Counted from the first letter of the stretch, positions 9,211-18,226 are shown. The stretch: DNA of 64,000 bases from Phytohabitans houttuyneae (GCF_011764425.1 NZ_BLPF01000001.1:3463001-3527000); one strand, 5' to 3'. The notes: generated from the letters alone by a model not told the origin. Program-made: numbers and translations.

Positions 9211-10956
9211 TCACAGGATCACCCCCAGGGCGGCGAGCAGGACGGCGGCGGCGAGCACCGCGGTGGCGGCGCGCGGCAGGCCGGTGCGGTGTGCGGTGGC
9301 CAGGCGCCGGCCGAGGCGCACGGTCAGACGTCCGGTGCCTTCGACCGCTCCGTCGACCCCTGCCTCGTCGCCCAGTCGGGTACTGCGGGCGAGGGAGCGC
9401 ACGGGTCGTACCAAAAGGAAATGCTGGACCTCGTCGAGCCAGAAGGCGCGCGCGAAGGCCGGCACGGTCGGCACGCCGCGCCAACCAACGACGGCGCCGG
9501 CGGCCAGCAGCGCCACCGGGAGCAGCACCCAAGCGTCGATCTTGGCCTCTTCGAGGCCGAGGGCCTCGCGGAACGCGGGCCAGAAGACGGCCAGCCCGAG
9601 TAGCGCGCTCGGGATGGCGAGGAGGGCGACCGGCCAGCGCATCAGCGGCGGGGCTTCGTGGCCGTGGGTGGTGGCGGGCCCGAAGAAGACGCCGCGCAGG
9701 AGGCGGGCGGCGTAGAGCGCGGTGATCGCGACGCCGGCAAGCGCTGTCAGCCACACCAGCCAGCCCACCCACGCCGGCGCGGGGCCGTGCGGGTGGTGGG
9801 CGGCGTTGATGATGCCTTCCTTGCTCCAGAAGCCGGCGAGCGGTGGGAGGCCGGCGAGCGCGCCGAGGCCGATCGCGAACGACCAGAACGTGACCGGCAT
9901 GTCCCGCCGCAGCCCACCCATCCGCGACATCAGGTTGCTGCCGACCGCGTGGATCACGCAGCCGGCGGCGAGGAAGAGCAGCGCCTTGAACGCGGCGTGC
10001 GTCAGCAGGTGGAAAAGCGCGGCCGAGGTGGAGCCGACCGCGAGCGCGCCGGTCATGTAACCGATCTGGGAGACGGTGGACCAGGCGAGCACCCGCTTGA
10101 TGTCGTCCTGCGCGGTCGCGGTGAGCGCGCCGAGCAGCAGCGTGATCGCGGCCATCACGCCCAGGACCGCCAGGACGGCACCGGTGAAGATCGGGTACAG
10201 CCGAGTGACCACGTAGACGCCGGCCGCCACCATCGTCGCGGCGTGGATGAGCGCGGAGATCGGCGTGGGGCCGGCCATCGCGTCGGGCAGCCACGTGTGC
10301 AGCGGGAACTGCGCGCTCTTGCCCGCCACACCCGCGAGCAGCAACAGGCCGGCGACGGTGAGCGTGGTGGTGCTGTAGTCGTGTGCGAGCACGTCGGCGA
10401 TGCGGAACGTGCCGGCGCCGATGCCGAGCACCGCGATGCCTAGGAGGAAGCCGACATCGCCGACGCGGGTGACGATGAACGCCTTCACCGCGGCGGCGGG
10501 CGCCTCGGGCAGGCGGCGGTCGTGGCCGATGAGCAGGTACGAGCAGATGCCCATCACCTCCCACCCGACCAGCAGCATGATCAGGTCGCCGGCGACGACG
10601 ACCAGCAGCATGGCGGCGGTGAAGAGGCTGACCTGGGCCGCGTACGGCGGGTAGCGGTCGTCGTCGGCGAGGTAGGTGACCGAGTAGACCTGCACCGCGA
10701 GGGCGACCACGCCGACCGCGACGGCGACGAGCACGGCGGGTTTGTCGACCCGGGCGCCGAAGGTGACGGTGAGGTCGCCGATCTGGAGCCATTCTCGGCT
10801 CGTGTCCGACGTGTCGAGAAATATGGCTGCTAGCAGGGCGCCGGCCGCACCGACGACCGCGACGGTCGCCGCGGCCTTGCGCGCCCTCAGGGGCAGCAGG
10901 AGGCCGATGAGCGCGGCGGCGAAGGGCACGGCCGGGAGGAACACCCCCGGGATCAC
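9211..10956 (-). CDS. nuoL: NADH-quinone oxidoreductase subunit L
   Basis: Largest antiporter-like subunit of complex I, with the long lateral helix at the C-terminus. The product is 581 residues, somewhat shorter than the usual 600-650. Diagnostic stretches include LLVGWEVMGICSYLLIGH and SAQFPLHTWLPDAMAGPTP, then the CVIHAVGSNLMSRMGGL region and GLPPLAGFWSKEG. The GTG start at 10956 overlaps the nuoK stop by four bases (GTGA). The C-terminal anchor helix appears shortened, but the reading frame is clean. Confidence 0.95.
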   Translation of the reverse strand: MIPGVFLPAVPFAAALIGLLLPLRARKAAATVAVVGAAGALLAAIFLDTSDTSREWLQIGDLTVTFGARVDKPAVLVAVAVGVVALAVQVYSVTYLADDDRYPPYAAQVSLFTAAMLLVVVAGDLIMLLVGWEVMGICSYLLIGHDRRLPEAPAAAVKAFIVTRVGDVGFLLGIAVLGIGAGTFRIADVLAHDYSTTTLTVAGLLLLAGVAGKSAQFPLHTWLPDAMAGPTPISALIHAATMVAAGVYVVTRLYPIFTGAVLAVLGVMAAITLLLGALTATAQDDIKRVLAWSTVSQIGYMTGALAVGSTSAALFHLLTHAAFKALLFLAAGCVIHAVGSNLMSRMGGLRRDMPVTFWSFAIGLGALAGLPPLAGFWSKEGIINAAHHPHGPAPAWVGWLVWLTALAGVAITALYAARLLRGVFFGPATTHGHEAPPLMRWPVALLAIPSALLGLAVFWPAFREALGLEEAKIDAWVLLPVALLAAGAVVGWRGVPTVPAFARAFWLDEVQHFLLVRPVRSLARSTRLGDEAGVDGAVEGTGRLTVRLGRRLATAHRTGLPRAATAVLAAAVLLAALGVIL

Positions 10957-11267
10957 GCGTCGACCCTTTCCAGCGGCACCTCGTCGACGGCCACGCTCGC
11001 GCGCAGGCGGTAGAGCTGGAGCACGATCGCCAGCCCCACCCCCACCTCGGCGGCGGCGATCACGATCACGAAGAGCGCGAAGACCTGCCCGGTGTGCGGC
11101 AGCGCGGACCGCACCGTGGCGTCGGCGGTGATCAGGATCAGGTTGACCGCGTTGAGCATGAGCTCGACGGACATCAGCAGCAGGACCGCGTTGCGGCGGC
11201 GCAGGACGCCGTAGACGCCGATGCCGAAGAGCAGGGCGGCGATGACGTACGGGATGACCGGCCTCAT
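10953..11267 (-). CDS. nuoK: NADH-quinone oxidoreductase subunit K
   Basis: Small three-helix membrane subunit of complex I, 104 residues. Helices cover about residues 3-20, 28-50 and 62-86. The conserved glutamates lie in MSVELMLNAVNLILI and IVIAAAEVGVGLAIV. The ATG start at 11267 overlaps the nuoJ stop (ATGA) and the stop overlaps the nuoL start (GTGA). A longer frame reading in from nuoI is not the true start: family length and the ATGA overlap both fix this one. Confidence 0.95.
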   Translation of the reverse strand: MRPVIPYVIAALLFGIGVYGVLRRRNAVLLLMSVELMLNAVNLILITADATVRSALPHTGQVFALFVIVIAAAEVGVGLAIVLQLYRLRASVAVDEVPLERVDA

Positions 11268-11773
11268 CGGTCGACCCGCTCGCCGATGTCGGGGCGGGAC
11301 ACCACGATGGCGCCGACCAGCGCGGCGAGCAGGAGCACGGACAGCACCTCGAAGGGCAGCACCCAGGAGCGGAAGATCTCGCTGCCGAGCCGCTCGGCGG
11401 TGCCCGCCTCGGGCATGTCCACTGTGGTCCACCGGAACGCGTCGATCAGCAGCGCCGCGAGGCCCAGGCCCGCGCCGCCGCCGACCAGCAGGGCCGGCCA
11501 CCCGGGGCGGTCGAGGTCGTCCGAGGCGCCGATCGGGGCGCGGGTCAGCATCACCGCGAAGAGCAGCAGCACCACGACCGCGCCCACGTAGATCAACACC
11601 TGCACCCACGCCACCAGCTCCGCGGTGAGCACCAGGTAGAGGCCGGCCATGGCGCCGAGGCAGACCACGAGGTACAGCCCGGCGCGCACCAGGTGCTTGG
11701 TGGTGACGACGAGCAGGGCCGAGCCCACCGCCACGGCACCCAGCCCCAGCAGCAGCACGTCGGTGGCCGTCAC
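11264..11773 (-). CDS. nuoJ: NADH-quinone oxidoreductase subunit J
   Basis: Five-helix membrane subunit of complex I, 169 residues. The family core [20 protein letters not shown], which holds the pi-bulge helix thought to link quinone reduction to pumping, is clear around residues 53-72. The C-terminal helix ends in [19 protein letters not shown]. It overlaps nuoI upstream and nuoK downstream by four bases each, so I, J and K form a tightly coupled unit. Confidence 0.95.
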   Translation of the reverse strand: MTATDVLLLGLGAVAVGSALLVVTTKHLVRAGLYLVVCLGAMAGLYLVLTAELVAWVQVLIYVGAVVVLLLFAVMLTRAPIGASDDLDRPGWPALLVGGGAGLGLAALLIDAFRWTTVDMPEAGTAERLGSEIFRSWVLPFEVLSVLLLAALVGAIVVSRPDIGERVDR

Positions 11774-12378
11774 GTCTCGGCCTCATCGGCTGGCGAGGTC
11801 CGTTCCGAGGAGCGCGGCGAGGAGGCCGGACCGCGCCGGCCGACGGGGCCAGCGGGAGCGGGGCGATCGCCAGCGGGGAGAGCCTTCTTGGCCGCGGTGC
11901 TCTCTTCCTTGGACGGCTCGCCGTTGGGGTCGTGGACGGGCGGCGGCGGCACGGTGGCCATCCAGTCGCCCAGCCGCTCCTTGTCGTGCAGGAGGTCGCG
12001 GATGTCGTACTCGGCGTACTCGAACTCGGGCGTCCAGTAGAGCGCGTCGAAGGGGCACGCCTCGATGCAGATCCCGCAGTACATGCACAGGGAGAAGTCG
12101 ATGTCGAAGCGGTCGAGCACATTGCGCTGGCGTGCCCTGGCCGCGCCGGGCACGACCACCTCTTCCTTGTGCGAGTCGATGTAGATGCACCAGTCAGGGC
12201 ACTCGCGGGCGCACAGCATGCATACGGTGCAGTTTTCCTCCAGCAGCGCGATCACTCCGCGCGACCGCGGCGGGAGGTCGGGCTCCACATCCGGGTACTG
12301 CTGCGTGTGCGACCTGCGGGTCATCGTCTTGAGGGTGACTGCCAGCCCTTTAACCAGACCCTCGCCAGGCACGCTCAT
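11770..12378 (-). CDS. nuoI: NADH-quinone oxidoreductase subunit I (two 4Fe-4S clusters)
   Basis: Ferredoxin-like peripheral-arm subunit that carries clusters N6a and N6b. Two complete binding motifs are visible: [12 protein letters not shown] near residue 50 and [12 protein letters not shown] near residue 97. The product is 202 residues, with a low-complexity Pro/Ala/Ser tail after about residue 145 that is longer than in the E. coli protein. The start is an ATG at 12378. It opens the I-J-K-L-M-N run and follows a 730-bp repeat-bearing gap that separates it from nuoC, nuoH and the SnoaL-like gene. Confidence 0.96.
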   Translation of the reverse strand: MSVPGEGLVKGLAVTLKTMTRRSHTQQYPDVEPDLPPRSRGVIALLEENCTVCMLCARECPDWCIYIDSHKEEVVVPGAARARQRNVLDRFDIDFSLCMYCGICIEACPFDALYWTPEFEYAEYDIRDLLHDKERLGDWMATVPPPPVHDPNGEPSKEESTAAKKALPAGDRPAPAGPVGRRGPASSPRSSERTSPADEAET

Positions 12379-12591
12379 GCCGCATATCCTGCACCGTCAG
12401 CCGCTGGGGCGCGAGCACCACGGCGAATGGACCTGCTCTTCGCCCACGCCAGAAGACAGAGAACTGGGCTACCGCGATGTCCGCCGTGGTCCAGACCGTC
12501 AATCCCGCAGCAGATCGTGGTACGCCACTGCTGTCATAGGGGCGGGTTCGTACCAAGACCTACTGAAGTAGCCGGGGACCGGAGCCTCGAC

Positions 12592-12660
12592 GCTAACTTG
12601 CCAAGATCTGCCGGAGCAGGCTCCTGGGTTGAGCCGGACGACCGCGGAGGGTGAGGCGGC
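12592..12660 (+). repeat. Dispersed intergenic repeat, copy A
   Basis: Reads GACGCTAACTTGCCAAGATC, then CTGCCGG, GGCTCCTGGGTTGAGC and GACCGCGGAGGGTGAGGC. The same blocks, in the opposite orientation, lie at 48289-48443 beside the insertion sequence; partial copies are at 13004-13074 and 50100-50235. Confidence 0.75.
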
Positions 12661-12919
12661 AACCGAGGGCACAGCGGCGGCTCACAGCTAAATCGAGTCG
12701 GACTCCAAGAAGGCTCACCCCGACCGCGGGAGGACTCCAGACGACGAAACTCCGGAAGTCGAGGAGCCCAGGCGGGTCATGATCCAGGGCCGCCCTGACG
12801 CACGGGTATCCCTTGGAATGAGTCGTCTAGGGGCTGAGTGCGGGCGGGGCTCGCGCTAATGCGCTTCGTCCCTCTGGGTCGGCGGGGCGGCCCGATCGGG
12901 GTTGGTTGCGGCCTCGGGT

Positions 12920-12997
12920 TGGCGTGGTGATCGTTGACCCGAAAACTGCGCGACACGCCGTCGAGAGCGCGGATTTGGGTCAACGATCACGCCGCCA
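12920..12997. repeat. Large imperfect inverted repeat
   Basis: Arms 12920-12940 (TGGCGTGGTGATCGTTGACC plus C) and 12977-12997 are complementary apart from two bases, with a 36-nt spacer. It lies in the gap between the SnoaL-like gene and nuoI. It could be a small non-autonomous element or a processed structure; nothing in the sequence decides. Confidence 0.65.
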
Positions 12998-13003
12998 CGG
13001 TGA

Positions 13004-13074
13004 CTCAAGCGGGCCGCGGAGGGTGAGGCTGCGGGAGCAGCGGTCCGGACCACGACGAGCGTCGCGGTAGCTCA
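13004..13074 (+). repeat. Dispersed intergenic repeat, copy D (core only)
   Basis: Carries GCCGCGGAGGGTGAGG, GCGGGAGCAGCGGTCCGGAC and CACGACGAGCGTCGCGGTAG, closely matching 50150-50225 in the same orientation and 48289-48390 inverted. It ends about 35 bp from the SnoaL-like gene. Confidence 0.75.
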
Positions 13075-13109
13075 AATCCTCGTTGTGGAGATCGACTTGG
13101 CGTGGCTGG

Positions 13110-13550
13110 TCAGGCGCCCGGTGGGGTGGCTGGCTCGCCGGCGCCGCCGGGCGGGACGAACTCGACGCCTAGCTGCTGGAGCACCTGAAAGAGCTCGTTG
13201 ACGCTCCACACGTCGCTGATTTTTCCGTCACCGTCGAAGCGCAGGAACGTGGCACCCGAGTAGCTGACCACCTCGCCGGTCGGCGGCACCGGCCCGAACT
13301 GACCGGTCTGCGTGCCGGCCGCGCGCCAGTGGATTGCCGCGCGCTCGCCGTCCACGAGCAGGTCAATGATTTTGTAGCGCAGGTCCGGGAAGGCGGCGCG
13401 GCGCTCACCGTGCCAGGCCAGCACGCCCCGAGGGCCGCTTTCGCCCAGCCCCGGACAGTCGGAGGCGACCAGGTCGTACGCCGTTTGCTCCTGGTTGCCA
13501 TTCCACACGTCAGAAACGAACTGTCGTACCGCTGTGTCCACATCGACCAC
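13110..13550 (-). CDS. SnoaL-like / ester-cyclase-family protein
   Basis: Small protein with the NTF2-like fold of the SnoaL family, here about 146 residues. Typical features are the helical start TAVRQFVSDVWN, the GVLAWHGERRAAFPDLRYKI segment, and the strands IHWRAAGTQTGQFGPVPPTG, SGATFLRFDGDGKISDVWSV and NELFQVLQQLG. SnoaL-like proteins range from polyketide cyclases to proteins of unknown role, and nothing here points to a substrate. The start is uncertain: GTG codons at 13550 and 13541 fit, while longer frames reach into nuoH. It lies 12 bp after the corrected nuoH stop, inside the complex I cluster, an unusual place. Confidence 0.78.
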   Translation of the reverse strand: MVDVDTAVRQFVSDVWNGNQEQTAYDLVASDCPGLGESGPRGVLAWHGERRAAFPDLRYKIIDLLVDGERAAIHWRAAGTQTGQFGPVPPTGEVVSYSGATFLRFDGDGKISDVWSVNELFQVLQQLGVEFVPPGGAGEPATPPGA

Positions 13551-13561
13551 GGTGGCGCAGC

Positions 13562-14523
13562 TTACATCACAACCTTGACCGCCGCGGTGAGCACCAGCTG
13601 TGCCAGCGCGAGTGGCACGAGGATCAGCCAGCACAGGCGTTGCAGCTGGTCTTCGCGCAGGCGGGGTACGAGACGCGGAGCCAGATGATCACAAAGGACA
13701 CCGCGAAGACTTTGACGAGCGTCCACAGCCACCCGAGGTAGTCGTCGCCGAACGGGCCCTGCCACCCGCCCAGGAAGAGCACGGTGGTGAGGGCGGCGAT
13801 GACCACGATGCCCACGTACTCGGCGAGGAGGAAGAACGCGAAGCGCAGGCCGGTGTACTCGGTCATGTACCCGAAGACGAGCTCGGAGTCGGCGATCGGC
13901 ATGTCGAAGGGCGGGCGCCGGATCTCCGCCACGCCGGCCACGAAGAAGACCACCATCGCGGGCGCCTGCCACAGCAGCCACCACGGCTCCCACGCCTCGA
14001 CGATGCCGGGCAGCGAGAGCGTGCCGGCCGCCATGGCCACGCTGGCGGCGGCGAGCACCAGCGGCAGCTCGTACCCGAGCAGCTGCGCTGCCGCGCGGAG
14101 GCCGCCCAGCAGGCTGTACTTGCTGGCCGACGCCCAGCCGGACATCAGCACCGCCACCACGCCCACTCCCACCACGGCGAGCACGAAGAAGAGGCCGATG
14201 TCGAGCGGCTCGCCGACCAGGTCGCCGGGGCCGAGCGGGATGACGAGGAGCGCGAGGAGGTACGGCACGAGGGCCACCACCGGCGCCAGCCGGAACACCT
14301 GCCGGTCGGCGGCGCCCGGGGTGACGTCCTCCTTCTGCACGAACTTGACGCCGTCGGCGATCAGCTGGGCCCAGCCGTGGAAACCGCCCGCGTACATCGG
14401 GCCGAGCCGCCCCTGCATGTGCGCCATGACCTTGTGCTCGGCCTGCCCGACGAGCAGCGGCAGGGTGAGGAAGGCGACCACCACACCGGCGACCCGGATG
14501 ATCAGCTCCAGCCAGAGCGGCAT
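13562..14523 (-). CDS. nuoH: NADH-quinone oxidoreductase subunit H, one frameshift near the 3' end
   Basis: Membrane subunit of complex I that forms the quinone chamber with NuoB and NuoD. It starts MPLWLELIIRVAGVVVAF at 14523, its ATG overlapping the nuoC stop (TGATG). Conserved segments include GPMYAGGFHGWAQLIADGVK, the ASASKYSLLGGLRAAAQLL loop, and EIRRPPFDMPIADSELVFGY near the quinone site. Near 13665-13668 (a run of four G on the plus strand) the frame is lost after WLRVSYP; one added base gives PRLREDQLQRLCWL and the normal C-terminus ending TAAVKVVM, 320 residues in all. That is typical for the family, so the break is probably a base-calling error. Confidence 0.9.
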
Positions 14524-15161
14524 CAGCGACCCTCCTCCGGCGCGTCCGGCGCGGTCGTGGGCGCCGGCCGGGTCTGCTGGGCGTTGGGCCCCCACTCCCC
14601 CGGCGCGGGCACGCCCGGCGGGCGCATCGGGGCGCGCTTGCCGCCGCCGTGCCCGGACTCGCCCGGCTCCTTGGCGCCCGGCCACGGCTTGGCCACACGG
14701 GACGCCAGCACGAACTCCTTGCGCAGCGGGTGCCCCTCGAACTCCGGCGCCAGCAGCAGCGGCCGCAGCTCGCCGTGCCCGGGAAAGTCGATGCCGAACA
14801 TCTCGTGCGTCTCCCGCTCGTGCCACGCCGCGCCGGGATAGACCGCCACTACCGACTCGACGGCCGGCGTGTCGCGGGGCAGGCGGGTGCGGACGAGCAA
14901 GCCGTGCCGCAGCGTCGTGGACCAGAGGTGCGCCACGACCAGGAAGCCCTCGTCGAGCTCGTCGACAGCGGAGAGCCAGTCGAAGAAGTCGAAGGCCAGC
15001 GCGGCGTCGTCGCGGGCGGCGAGCAGCGCCGCGGACCAGGAAAGCGCGGGCACGTCGACGGTCGCGCGGGCGTGCGTCTGGCCGCCGGAGACGGACGCGA
15101 CGGCGTCCTGGGCGGGCCCGAGCACTTCAACCAGCCGCGCACCGACCTCGTCCGGCGTCAT
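14523..15161 (-). CDS. nuoC: NADH-quinone oxidoreductase subunit C
   Basis: 30-kDa peripheral subunit of complex I, 212 residues. The family signature WHERETHEMFGIDFPGHGEL is present around residues 113-132, followed by RPLLLAPEFEGHPLRKEF. The C-terminal 45 residues are a Pro/Gly-rich tail. The start at 15161 is preceded by TAAACT (15168-15173) six bases upstream and no ribosome binding site, consistent with a leaderless transcript starting at the ATG. Normally nuoC is followed by nuoD; here nuoH follows directly. Confidence 0.93.
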   Translation of the reverse strand: MTPDEVGARLVEVLGPAQDAVASVSGGQTHARATVDVPALSWSAALLAARDDAALAFDFFDWLSAVDELDEGFLVVAHLWSTTLRHGLLVRTRLPRDTPAVESVVAVYPGAAWHERETHEMFGIDFPGHGELRPLLLAPEFEGHPLRKEFVLASRVAKPWPGAKEPGESGHGGGKRAPMRPPGVPAPGEWGPNAQQTRPAPTTAPDAPEEGR

Positions 15162-15205
15162 GCGGGCAGTTTAGGGCCTGTACGTCCGATCCCGGTGCAG
15201 TGATG

Positions 15206-16114
15206 TCAGGCGGTGGTCGTGGCGATCACGGCGCCGGGGAGCAGGGAGTCGACCTCGGCGCGGGGCGGCGGGAGCGCGCCGGGGCGGGAGCAGACGGCGG
15301 CGGCGGTCGCGCTCGCGTACCGCAGGGCGCGGGTGACCGACTCGACCGCGAGGTCGCCGCCGAGGCTCGACAGCAGGCCGGTGGTGAAGGCGTCTCCCGC
15401 GCCGACCGTGTCCGCGACCGTGACGGGCGGCGCGGCGCAGACGGTCACGAGCCCGTCGTGTACCGCCACCGCGCCCTCGCCGCCCCGCGTCACCACGACC
15501 AGCCGCGGCCCCATCGCCAGCCACCGCCGGGCCACGGCGACGTCGACCTCGTCCGGGCACAGCCAGCGCAGGTCCTCGTCGCTCACCTTGACCACGTCGG
15601 CGGAGCGGACGATCTCCTCCACCCGGGCCAGCGCGCCCGCCCGGTCACCGACGAGAGCGGGGCGGATGTTCGGGTCGTACGACACGAGTGCGCCGGCGCG
15701 CCTGGCCGCCTCGACGACCGCCAGGGCCGCCGCGTCGCCGGGCGCGACCGCGGTGGCGAGGGAGCCGGTGTGCACGCAGTCGACGCCGGTGAGGTCGGGC
15801 TTGCCCGCGTACGCCCAGGTGAAGCGGAAGTCGTAGGTGGCCGCGCCCGCCGCGTCGACCCGCGCGAACGCGACGCTCGTGGCCGGCGTGTCGACGAGCT
15901 CGCCGGCCGACACACCAAACGTCTCCAGGTGTGAGCGGAGCAGCCCGCCGAACAGGTCGGTGCCCACCTCGCTGGCCAGCCGCACCTCGTGCCCGTCGGC
16001 GGCCAGGCCGACCGCCACGTTGAGCGGGCTGCCGCCAGGCGTCGCCGCGAAAGACCACGAGCCGTCACGGCTGATCAGGTCGACCAGACTCTCGCCCACC
16101 ACCAGAAACGCCAC
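15206..16114 (-). CDS. PfkB-family carbohydrate kinase
   Basis: Ribokinase/fructokinase-type sugar kinase of 302 residues. The N-terminal PfkB signature is seen in [20 protein letters not shown], and the C-terminal signature with the catalytic Asp in [19 protein letters not shown]. Sequence style ([10 protein letters not shown] at the start) is closest to fructokinases, but the sugar cannot be assigned from sequence. The GTG start at 16114 is chosen because TATCCT (16122-16127, minus strand) lies seven bases before it, the leaderless pattern. It is divergent from the 2OG oxygenase and 44 bp upstream of nuoC. Confidence 0.9.
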   Translation of the reverse strand: MAFLVVGESLVDLISRDGSWSFAATPGGSPLNVAVGLAADGHEVRLASEVGTDLFGGLLRSHLETFGVSAGELVDTPATSVAFARVDAAGAATYDFRFTWAYAGKPDLTGVDCVHTGSLATAVAPGDAAALAVVEAARRAGALVSYDPNIRPALVGDRAGALARVEEIVRSADVVKVSDEDLRWLCPDEVDVAVARRWLAMGPRLVVVTRGGEGAVAVHDGLVTVCAAPPVTVADTVGAGDAFTTGLLSSLGGDLAVESVTRALRYASATAAAVCSRPGALPPPRAEVDSLLPGAVIATTTA

Positions 16115-16119
16115 GAGCG

Positions 16120-16127
16120 TAAGGATA
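16120..16127. promoter_or_regulatory. Shared -10 region of two divergent leaderless genes
   Basis: TAAGGATA read on the plus strand and TATCCTTA on the minus strand overlap completely. The minus-strand TATCCT is 7 nt from the kinase GTG (16114); the plus-strand AAGGAT is 6 nt from the oxygenase ATG (16133). Only 18 bp separate the two start codons. Confidence 0.55.
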
Positions 16128-16132
16128 GGCAC

Positions 16133-17104
16133 ATGAGCGCCACACCCTCGCTGCCCGTCATCGACATCTCGCTGCCCGGTGACGGCCCGGCCCGCGCGAT
16201 CGAGGCGGCCTGCCGCGACACCGGCTTCTTCTACGTCACCGGGCACGGCGTCCCGCCTAAGCTCCTCGCCGACCTGGACACGGCGGGGCGGGCGTTCTTC
16301 GCGCTGCCGGAGGCGGAGAAGATGCGGATCTCGATGGACCGCGGCGGCCGGGCGTGGCGCGGGTACTTTCCGGTGGGCGGGGAGCTGACCTCGGGGCGGC
16401 CGGACCTCAAGGAGGGCATCTACTTCGGCACCGAGCTGCCTGACGGCCACCCGCGGGTCCGCGCCGGTCTCCCGCTGCACGGCCGCAACCTCTTCCCAGA
16501 GGGGGTACCGGCGCTGCGCCCGGCCGTGCTCTCCTACCTGGACGCCCTGACCGGCGTGGCGCAGGACGTGTTGCGGCTGGTGGCCCGGAGCCTCGACCTG
16601 CCCGCCGACTACTTCGCGGCCGGCTACACGGCCGAGCCGACGGTCCTCTTCCGGATCTTCCACTACCCGCCGTCGCCTCCGGACAGCGACGACTGGGGCG
16701 TGGGGCAGCACACCGACTACGGCCTGCTCACGCTCCTCGCCCAGGACGCCAACGGCGGGCTGCAGGTGCGCACGCCGGGCGGCTGGATCGACGCGCCGCC
16801 GGTGCCGGGCACGTTCGTGTGCAACATCGGCGACATGCTCGAACGGCTCACCGGCGGCTGGTACCGCTCGACGCTGCACCGCGTGCGCAACGTGAGCGGG
16901 CGCGACCGCCTCTCGTACCCCTTCTTCTTCGACCCGGACTTCACGGCCGAGGTGCCGGCGCTCCCGCCGCGGGCCCGGACCACCGCGGCGGGCGCCCCTC
17001 GGTGGGACGGCGCGGATCCTCGGGCCTTCTCGGGTACGTACGGCGACTACCTGCTGGGGAAGGTGTCCAAGGTGTTTCCCCAGCTCTCCGGCGACGTGCT
17101 CTGA
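16133..17104 (+). CDS. 2-oxoglutarate/Fe(II)-dependent oxygenase, isopenicillin-N-synthase type
   Basis: Non-haem iron oxygenase of 323 residues. The N-terminal DIOX_N region is visible as [15 protein letters not shown]. The iron ligands are the His and Asp of [12 protein letters not shown] (about residue 193) and the His of STLHRVRN (about residue 248), and the 2-oxoglutarate-binding RxS is RLSY. The family includes hydroxylases and desaturases of many small molecules, so the substrate is open. The ATG at 16133 fits a leaderless transcript that shares its -10 region with the divergent kinase gene. Confidence 0.92.
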   Translation: MSATPSLPVIDISLPGDGPARAIEAACRDTGFFYVTGHGVPPKLLADLDTAGRAFFALPEAEKMRISMDRGGRAWRGYFPVGGELTSGRPDLKEGIYFGTELPDGHPRVRAGLPLHGRNLFPEGVPALRPAVLSYLDALTGVAQDVLRLVARSLDLPADYFAAGYTAEPTVLFRIFHYPPSPPDSDDWGVGQHTDYGLLTLLAQDANGGLQVRTPGGWIDAPPVPGTFVCNIGDMLERLTGGWYRSTLHRVRNVSGRDRLSYPFFFDPDFTAEVPALPPRARTTAAGAPRWDGADPRAFSGTYGDYLLGKVSKVFPQLSGDVL

Positions 17105-17216
17105 AGCCGTCACGCGTGGGCACCCAGTCGACGCCGTCCCGGCTGTCGACCGTCCAGCCCAGCGCCGACGCCGCCGACAGCACGACGAGGAACGCGACAA
17201 GCACGACGAGGTCCAT
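16941..17216 (-). CDS. Possible small membrane protein coupled to the MarR-GNAT gene
   Basis: The ATG at 17216 shares its A with the stop of the MarR-GNAT gene (TGATG), the tight coupling seen between real operon genes. The first 40 residues are a hydrophobic helix ([20 protein letters not shown]) followed by [18 protein letters not shown], which looks like a small one-helix membrane protein. Beyond that the frame continues as an Arg/Pro-rich tail on the opposite strand of the oxygenase gene for 160 bp, which is unlikely to be genuine, so the true stop may be missing through a frameshift. Function unknown. Confidence 0.4.
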   Translation of the reverse strand: MDLVVLVAFLVVLSAASALGWTVDSRDGVDWVPTRDGFRARRRRAGETPWTPSPAGSRRTYPRRPEDPRRPTEGRPPRWSGPAAGAPAPRP

Positions 17217-18148
17217 CACAGGTACCTGGACCAGACCTCTTCGACCATGTCGTGGCCGAAGGCACGCGCCTTCTTCTCCTCGTCGAGGGTGAAGCCCAGG
17301 CGCTGGTAGATGCGGTGCGCGTCGACGGTCTTGTCGTACGTCCACAACATGATCCGCCGGTAGCCCGCGCGGCGGGCGAAGCGCAGGCACTCCTCGACAA
17401 GCCGCCCGCCCACGCCCAGCCCGCGCGCGGCCGGCTCGACCAGCAGCAGGCGCAGCTGCGCGGTGGTGTCGTCGCGGCCGACGCAGAACACGCAGCCGAC
17501 CGGCGCGCCGTCGACCTCGGCGATCCAGGCGGCCTCGCGCCGCGGGTCGTGGCCGGCCGCGTAGTCGGCGACCACGCGGGCCACCAACGCCTCGAAGGTC
17601 TCGTCCCAGCCGAACTCGCGCGCGTAGATCGCGCCGTGCCGCTGCACCACCCAGCCCAGGTCGCCCGGCGCCGGCGGCCGCAGCACCACGAGGTCGGCCG
17701 GCGCGCGCTCGCCGAGCAGCTCGCGGATCGTGCTCATCGCGCCCAGCAGCCGCCGCTGGTCGACCTCGCCGAGGCGGCCGATCAGCTCGGCGATCTGCGC
17801 GTTGCTGCGGTGCTCCAGGTCGGTGTCGACGACGCGGCCGGCCTCGGTCAGCTCGATCACCTGCCGGCGCGCGTCGGTCGCGGACCGGGACCGCCGCACA
17901 AGCCCGTCGGCCTCGAAGCGGGCCAGGATGCGGCTCAGGTAGCCGGCGTCGAGGCCCAGCCGGCGGCGCAGGTCGACCACCTCGACGGCGTCGCCCTGAC
18001 CGAGCTCGAAGAGCAGGCGGGCCTCGGTCAGCGTGTACGGCGTGCTCAGCAGCCCCTCCTGGAGCACGCCGATGAGGCCCGTATAGAAGCGGTTGAACGC
18101 CCGAACCTCACTCACAGAATCGCCCATTGCCCACCCCGCTGCGCTCAC
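17216..18148 (-). CDS. MarR-type regulator fused to GNAT acetyltransferase
   Basis: Two-domain protein of 310 residues. Residues about 10-150 are a MarR winged-helix domain (TLTEARLLFELGQ, LGLDAGYLSRILARFEADGL, SATDARRQVIELTEAG). Residues about 155-310 are a GNAT N-acetyltransferase with the acetyl-CoA loop LVEPAARGLGVGGRLVEECL and the final RIYQRLGFTLDEEK. Such fusions are a known actinobacterial architecture, and the small molecule acetylated is usually unknown. The GTG/ATG choice near the N-terminus is uncertain: SEVRAFNRFYTG is the natural domain start. Two palindromes lie 13-37 bp upstream and may be its own operators. Confidence 0.9.
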   Translation of the reverse strand: MSAAGWAMGDSVSEVRAFNRFYTGLIGVLQEGLLSTPYTLTEARLLFELGQGDAVEVVDLRRRLGLDAGYLSRILARFEADGLVRRSRSATDARRQVIELTEAGRVVDTDLEHRSNAQIAELIGRLGEVDQRRLLGAMSTIRELLGERAPADLVVLRPPAPGDLGWVVQRHGAIYAREFGWDETFEALVARVVADYAAGHDPRREAAWIAEVDGAPVGCVFCVGRDDTTAQLRLLLVEPAARGLGVGGRLVEECLRFARRAGYRRIMLWTYDKTVDAHRIYQRLGFTLDEEKKARAFGHDMVEEVWSRYL

Positions 18149-18160
18149 TCATTGCCGACC

Positions 18161-18185
18161 TCAAAGAATCCTTTGACTTCGTCAA
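18161..18185. promoter_or_regulatory. Candidate MarR operators
   Basis: TCAAAGAATCCTTTGA (18161-18176, perfect 6-4-6 palindrome) overlaps TTGACTTCGTCAA (18173-18185, perfect 5-3-5). They sit between the MarR-GNAT gene and the divergent dehydrogenase, where a MarR-family protein would be expected to bind. Confidence 0.45.
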
Positions 18186-18226
18186 CTATCTCGTGAACCT
18201 GCGCGACAGGCAAGAGCGGGCTGAGA

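Larger units (their letters stand above)
12379..13109. other. Gene-free gap inside the nuo cluster, filled with repeats
   Basis: No credible gene in 730 bp. The gap holds a partial repeat copy at 12469-12499, a second at 12592-12660, a large imperfect inverted repeat at 12920-12997 and another repeat copy at 13004-13074. The nuoI promoter should lie at its left end. Short frames here translate repeat DNA (for example MVRTAAPAASPSA) and are not supported. Confidence 0.7.

Noticed and set aside
6427-10443. Several long plus-strand frames opposite nuoL-nuoN
   Set aside because: They mirror recognised complex I genes, are Arg/Gln/His-rich and have no motifs or ribosome binding sites.
12350-13053. 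Small frames in the nuo gap (for example MVRTAAPAASPSA)
   Set aside because: They translate the dispersed repeat DNA, recur at each copy and lack ribosome binding sites.
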